From assembly GCA_014529385.2 (NCBI GenBank), contig CM043960.1:116506043-116570042 (forward strand): a DNA stretch of 64,000 nucleotides, written 5' to 3'. Origin of the DNA: Adiantum capillus-veneris. Taxonomy: Eukaryota > Streptophyta > Polypodiopsida > Polypodiales > Pteridaceae. The position numbers were made by a program, and so were the translations under genes. The notes under the pieces are model-generated. The model saw only the letters and a list, made by a program, of their open reading frames with translations, ran no database searches and was not told the DNA's origin. Positions 59,674-64,000 of the stretch are shown here, one piece after another (within the stretch, counting starts at the first letter, position 1; every line of letters begins with the position of its first letter).

Positions 59674-60393
59674 TTGCCTAAAGGGCTTCGCGATTATTGT
59701 ACCAAGAACAAAGTAGCTACCCTCACTCAGCTTATGGAAGTTGCTAACACTGGTCTTTCCTTGTTGAAAGGAGAAGACAGTGGGTTTCTGAGCAACGAGA
59801 AAGGAGGGCAGCAAAAGAAAAAATCAGCAAAGCAACCCTTTACGAAAGTGGCTCCTGAAGCGTCCCAGGGGCCAGCCAAGTTTAATAAAGGCAAAGGTTC
59901 AGCCAAGACTTCTAGAGTGCAGGCAAAGAAGCAAAAAAGAAATCCTTTTATGCGTAAGACACCCGAGGAAAAGGAGGTCTTGATGGCTGAAAACAAGTGC
60001 TTTATATGCGAGCAGACTGGTCATTTTGCAACCAACTGTCCACAAAAGAAAAGGCCAGGTGACTCAGATGACAGAGGACATGAAAGGAAAGAAGCCTATG
60101 CCCTCGCAAGTTTAGTGCCACACATGTTGGGCGACAGGCCTAGTATAGATGCCAATGAGTTATGCAGAGCGTGGGGTAAAGTTAGAGACCAGATGGCACT
60201 TATCTTCTTTGATCCAGGTGCCAAAGAAAACTTTTTCACACCAAAATTATCTATGAAGCTAGGCATCAGAGTTGAAGAGAGGCAGGATTGGCATGTCCTG
60301 GCCACTCAGTGTGCGTTACTCCCATCATTGGAAAGCTGCGTCTGCATATTCAGCTGTATGTGGACACAAAAGAGTTCTACATCATGCCACTAG
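59674..60393 (+). pseudogene. Element G gag C-terminus and protease
   Basis: 239 codons open: a Lys-rich stretch, CCHC knuckle CFICEQTGHFATNC (about residue 110), protease DPGAKENFF (about 183). A frameshift near 60280 takes the end out of the protease frame. Confidence 0.88.
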
Positions 60394-60421
60394 AAGGATG
60401 TGATGTCTTGTTGGGGATCCC

Positions 60422-61129
60422 ATGGATGTTTTGAGTGCATGGAGTCTTGGATACCTACAACAAAAAGATCCCGTACAACATAGGGGAAAAACTCACATCT
60501 TGGATGTAAAGCTAAAAGGAGAGTCAACCCCTATTGTATCTGCTTCTGCTATCACTTTTGTAATAAATAATCATCTTTCTGCATGCTTGGTTTTTGCACG
60601 TGATGTTTCAGATAGTAATTGTCAGTCAAATTTATTTGTGCTAAATAAAGACAGGTTAGCATTTTTGCAAAAGTTTAATGGATGCTTTTCTGATTCATTA
60701 CCGATGTCTCAACTACCGCCGGAGAGGCCCGAGGATCATGCGATTGATTTGGTGCCAGGTTGTAGCCCAGCAAATAGGCCACTGTATAGGGTTAGTGAGG
60801 CGCAATGGAAAGAGATTATGAGCCAAGTGGAGGAGCTCTTAGAGAAAGGGTTGATTCAGCCTAGCTCGTCACCCTATTGCTCTCTAGTGCTCTTTGTACA
60901 GAAAAACGATGGCTCGTGGCACATGTGTATTGACTACCGTGCGTTGAATAAGAATACCATCAAGAATAGGTTTCCTATTCCAAGGATTGATGATATTCTT
61001 GACCGCCTAGAGGTGCAAGGATTTTCAGTAGGATCGACCTTAAAAGTGGGTACCATCAGATTTGAATTAGGCTTGAGGATGTGCACAAGACTGCATTTAG
61101 AACAACATTTGGTCTCTACGAGTTCTTAG
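60422..61129 (+). pseudogene. Element G protease end and RT start
   Basis: 235 codons: LDVKLKGESTPIVSASAI, the linker CSPANRPLYRV and the RT start ([20 protein letters not shown]). It loses frame near 61015 before the RT palm. Confidence 0.88.
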
Positions 61130-62131
61130 TGATGCCATTTGCTTTTACGAATGCTCCTGCTACGTTCAATAGGATGATGGATATGATCTTCCGTCCATAT
61201 CAGAACTTCGTTTGGCACATTCTTTGATGAATTGATAGTCTATCAAAGAATGAAGAGGAGCATAAGCATCACTTGACCACTGTGTTTGAAGAGTTGCGCA
61301 GTAACAGATTGCTCATCAATGGCAAGAAAAGCGAGTTCTTCTTGGAAGAGATCCAGTTTCTCAGACACATTGTGTCAAAGGATGGTGTCCGAATGGATCC
61401 TGCGAAGGTGGAAGCAATCAAGACATGGCCAGCTTTAAGGACTGTGCACGATGTCCATAGCTTCTTAGGGCTATGTCCTTACTGCAGAAGATTCATTCGC
61501 AACTTTGCAGAGATTGCTTCACCTTTACATGCTTTGCAAAAGAAAGAGGTCACTTTCAAATGGACACAAAAAGAGATTTCAGCTTTTAATCACTTAAAGG
61601 AAAAGATGACTTCAGATCCAGTCATTGTTTTGCTAGATATCGGAAGTCATTTGTGGGCCAGTGTAATGCTTGTGGCAGTAGCATTGGTGCAGTGCTAATG
61701 CAAGATGGAAGGGTAGTAGCCTATGAGAGCGGAATCTTGCAAGGGCCAGAGATGACCATGTAGATCTATGAAAAAGAGTTACTGGTTGTGATTCATGCGC
61801 TCTTAACTTGGAAACATTACCTGCTAGGTGATGATTTTGTTGTCCAAACGGATCATCAGACCTTGCGATACTTTTTGACACACCAAAGCTATCAAAAAAG
61901 CATATGCGATGGCCAAACATTATTTCCATGTTTCACTTCCATATTGTGCATGTGGAAGGCAAGAAGAATGTTGTGGCTGATGCGTTATCAAGAAAGCCAC
62001 AAATTTCAGCTGTGTCAATTCCTTATCATCATAATAGTATGCGAGTGACAAAGATTTTGCAAGGATCTTTCAATAGTTACAGGAAGGACAACGTCATGAG
62101 AACTACCTGGTTTCATGATGATGCATGGTAG
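61130..62131 (+). pseudogene. Element G RT palm to RNase H, broken
   Basis: The RT active-site region (about 61200-61260) is disrupted. The thumb/connection follows in 61273-61698 and RNase H in 61788-62131 (QTDHQTLRYF present). Several frame changes. Confidence 0.85.
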
Positions 62132-63371
62132 ACTCTGTGTCACTAGGTCATTGCGACATAAGGTCATGATAGAGAGTCATGTCCCACCGTATGCAGGGCA
62201 TCGTGGTATATATGCTACAGTGAAAGCGGTTGAGACATTCTTGTATTGGCCTACCTTGAGGAGAGATGTGGATGCCTTTGTGCGAGCTTGCGTGATTTTC
62301 CAAAAGGTCAAGTTTGACAGGCAAAAGGCACCAGGGCTATTACAGCCATTGCCGATTCCAGATAAACCATGGGAAAGCATAGCTATGGATTTTATCTTTG
62401 ATCTTCCGAGAACACAGACAGGGAATAATGGAATCTGGACCATTATTTGCGCTCATTTCATTCCTATTAGGAAGAAGATAAAACCAGATTAGATGGCACG
62501 TCTCTTTATGTACAATATCTTTAAGTACCATGGTATGCCACAGTCAATTGTCAGTGACCGTGATCCACGGATGACGAGTCTATTCTGGAGAGGCATATTT
62601 GAGAATATGGGCCCTACACTTACGTTCTCATTGTCGTTTCATCCGCACAAAAATGGGCAGTCAGAAGAGGCAAATTCTATTGTCTTGGATCTGCTTAAGT
62701 GCTATGTGTCAGAGCACAACGCGAAGTGGGAGCAGTATTTGCCATTGGTTGAGTATGCGTACAATAATACAGTGCATTCTTCAATAGGCAAAGCACCTTT
62801 TGAAATTGTCAAAGGTCATGTGAAAGTTCCTCCCATTTTGCATACCAAGGAAAAGATCTTTCAGGCAGATCAATATGTAAAGAATATGGATGAAATGTAC
62901 CAGAAGATAAAGCATGCCCTTGAAAGGACACAAGCAAAGCAAAAGAAAGCTGTTGACCTCCACCGTCGTGAATTGCTATTTTCACTTGGTGATTGGGTAC
63001 TGTTGCGGTCTGAAAAGGCACGCTTAAAGAAGAGAAAAGGTAAAGAAAGTCTCTTTACAAAGCTTAGTATGCGTTACTATGGGCCTTTTCAAGTAGAAGA
63101 GAAGATCAACGACGTCAATTATAGGCTGAAATTGCCCGAGGACTGGAAGATTCACAATGCTTTTCACGTGAATCTTCTCAGACCATTTATTGGTGATGTG
63201 CCAAAGGATGTGCCAGTTAAAGAGCAGCCAGAAGTTGAAGATCTTGATGAAATTTTGGTCCCAGAACAGCTCATGGCACACAAGGAAAGAAAAGTCAAAG
63301 GCAAGGTTACAAGATGATATTTGATGAAGTTCAAGAACTATCCACTTATGGATGCAAAGTGGATGGAAGAG
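62115..63371 (+). pseudogene. Element G integrase and chromodomain
   Basis: 62115-62492 holds the HHCC finger (SHVPPYAGHRG, then CVIFQKVK, where one finger Cys reads Phe) and the first catalytic Asp (MDFIFDLP). A TAG splits it from 62493-63317, with SDRDPRM and the QSEEAN Glu, then the integrase C-terminal part. The chromodomain is cut by TGA at about 63315 and continues in frame to KFKNYP. Confidence 0.88.
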
Positions 63372-64000
63372 ACGAGCTGTTAGAGTCACCAAATGTATTG
63401 TAGCTTTACCTTGAAGCCTTTGGTTTACCACCTACGTATTCTCCAACTAAAGTAGAGCAAAGGTCAAAAGGAAAGAGACCTGCGTAGAGGGGGGTGATCC
63501 AGGAGCTAGCACATCTCATGTATCTATGGATTTAGAGCAATAGAAGTGTACCCAGCTTGGCAATTTCCCTTCGGGAATAAAAGTTTTGTCTAAAAATCTG
63601 TTCAGTGCTATAGAAGTAAGTATGTCTTGTCAGTTGTCAAGAGTACAACAATTGCTTCTAATGATTACATGTTGACGCATTTTTAAACTGCTGGTTTATT
63701 ATTCTTGAAAGCATTGGAAGTGTACTAAAAGTTATGGACTCTATTAAAGCCAGTGGCCCAGTGTGAAAGATATCCACTATGTCAATGAAACAGTCTCACA
63801 GGTAGACCATACATGAGTTAACAAGTGTTGATTACACAAGAGTGTTAACTAGGAGCATGTATGTCTGGTACCATGTCGATCAGGTGTGTACACACCAAAA
63901 GGTTGACAGCCGTGATACGGTGTCCTTGAAGTGCGCCTGTACACACTAATGGATTGATATTCATGCAAACAAGGACGTTCGCGATTTCAAGACGGGAGGT
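63372..64000 (+). other. Element G 3' untranslated region
   Basis: Non-coding. It ends with aaacaaggacgttcgcgatttc and a purine-rich run, matching the equivalent stretch of F just before its 3' LTR. Confidence 0.7.

Larger units (their letters stand above)
56918..64000 (+). mobile_element. Element G: decayed chromovirus of the E/F family, runs off the window
   Basis: A full 5' LTR (56918-58314), gag (58414-60060), protease, RT, RNase H, integrase and chromodomain (to about 63370), a non-coding tail, and a purine-rich end at 63987-64000 where the 3' LTR should start beyond the window. The best-preserved member of the family here, but still with many frameshifts. Confidence 0.88.

Overview
The window looks like a stretch of a large, repeat-dominated vascular-plant nuclear genome. 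The evidence is several plant-type Ty3/gypsy LTR retrotransposons (chromodomain integrases, an initiator-Met tRNA primer site, a dual-RNase-H Tat-like element), LINE remnants, a partial AP2/ERF domain and long (CT)n/(GT)n microsatellites. I cannot name the species; a non-flowering lineage such as a fern is only a guess from the repeat style. No intact ordinary host gene is visible. No tRNA, rRNA or CRISPR was seen.

Layout. 1-2.77 kb: microsatellites and an unrecognised acidic ORF series (+). 2.77-12.6 kb: a very young, structurally complete chromodomain Ty3/gypsy element (A, 2844-11651, minus strand, one 1593-codon gag-pol ORF, nearly identical 1626-bp LTRs, TSD gcttg), inserted in the LTR of a diverged relative (B). 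12.6-18.2 kb: gene-poor DNA with compound microsatellites, a broken AP2/ERF fragment (15.56-15.92 kb) and a 330-bp foldback element (16.13-16.46 kb). 18.2-21.8 kb: a decayed relative of A (C, minus). 21.8-25.8 kb: gene-poor, with short tandem repeats and an unrecognised decayed coding patch. 25.8-34.66 kb: a Tat-like element (D, minus) whose gag and pol lie in one frame separated by a single TAG; an inverted LTR/PBS fragment abuts its left end. 34.66-45.6 kb: two old chromoviral elements of one family, E (minus) and F (plus), head to head through truncated LTRs at about 38,242. 45.6-54.1 kb: a non-LTR, probably DNA-transposon unit (H) lying inside the 3' LTR of F. 54.1-56.9 kb: the rest of the F LTR and two LINE zinc-finger RT remnants. 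56.9-64 kb: a third member of the E/F family (G, plus), running off the window.

The most unusual object is H. Its plus strand carries a multi-exon, transposase-like gene (about 46.15-49.10 kb). About 140 bp downstream, behind its own TATA box, is a gene starting with the exact histone H3 tail MARTKQTA, continuing with about 190 residues of unrelated basic tail, and ending in an H3 histone fold (49,240-50,136) now broken by three stops. Next come two near-identical long hairpins inside a larger inverted repeat (50.25-51.07 kb), then a second, minus-strand gene series (51.18-53.41 kb). A histone H3 variant carried inside a transposon would be a noteworthy system.

Relative order of events inferred from nesting: E, F and G are old and decayed; H entered F; D entered E and was then rearranged; A is the most recent arrival.
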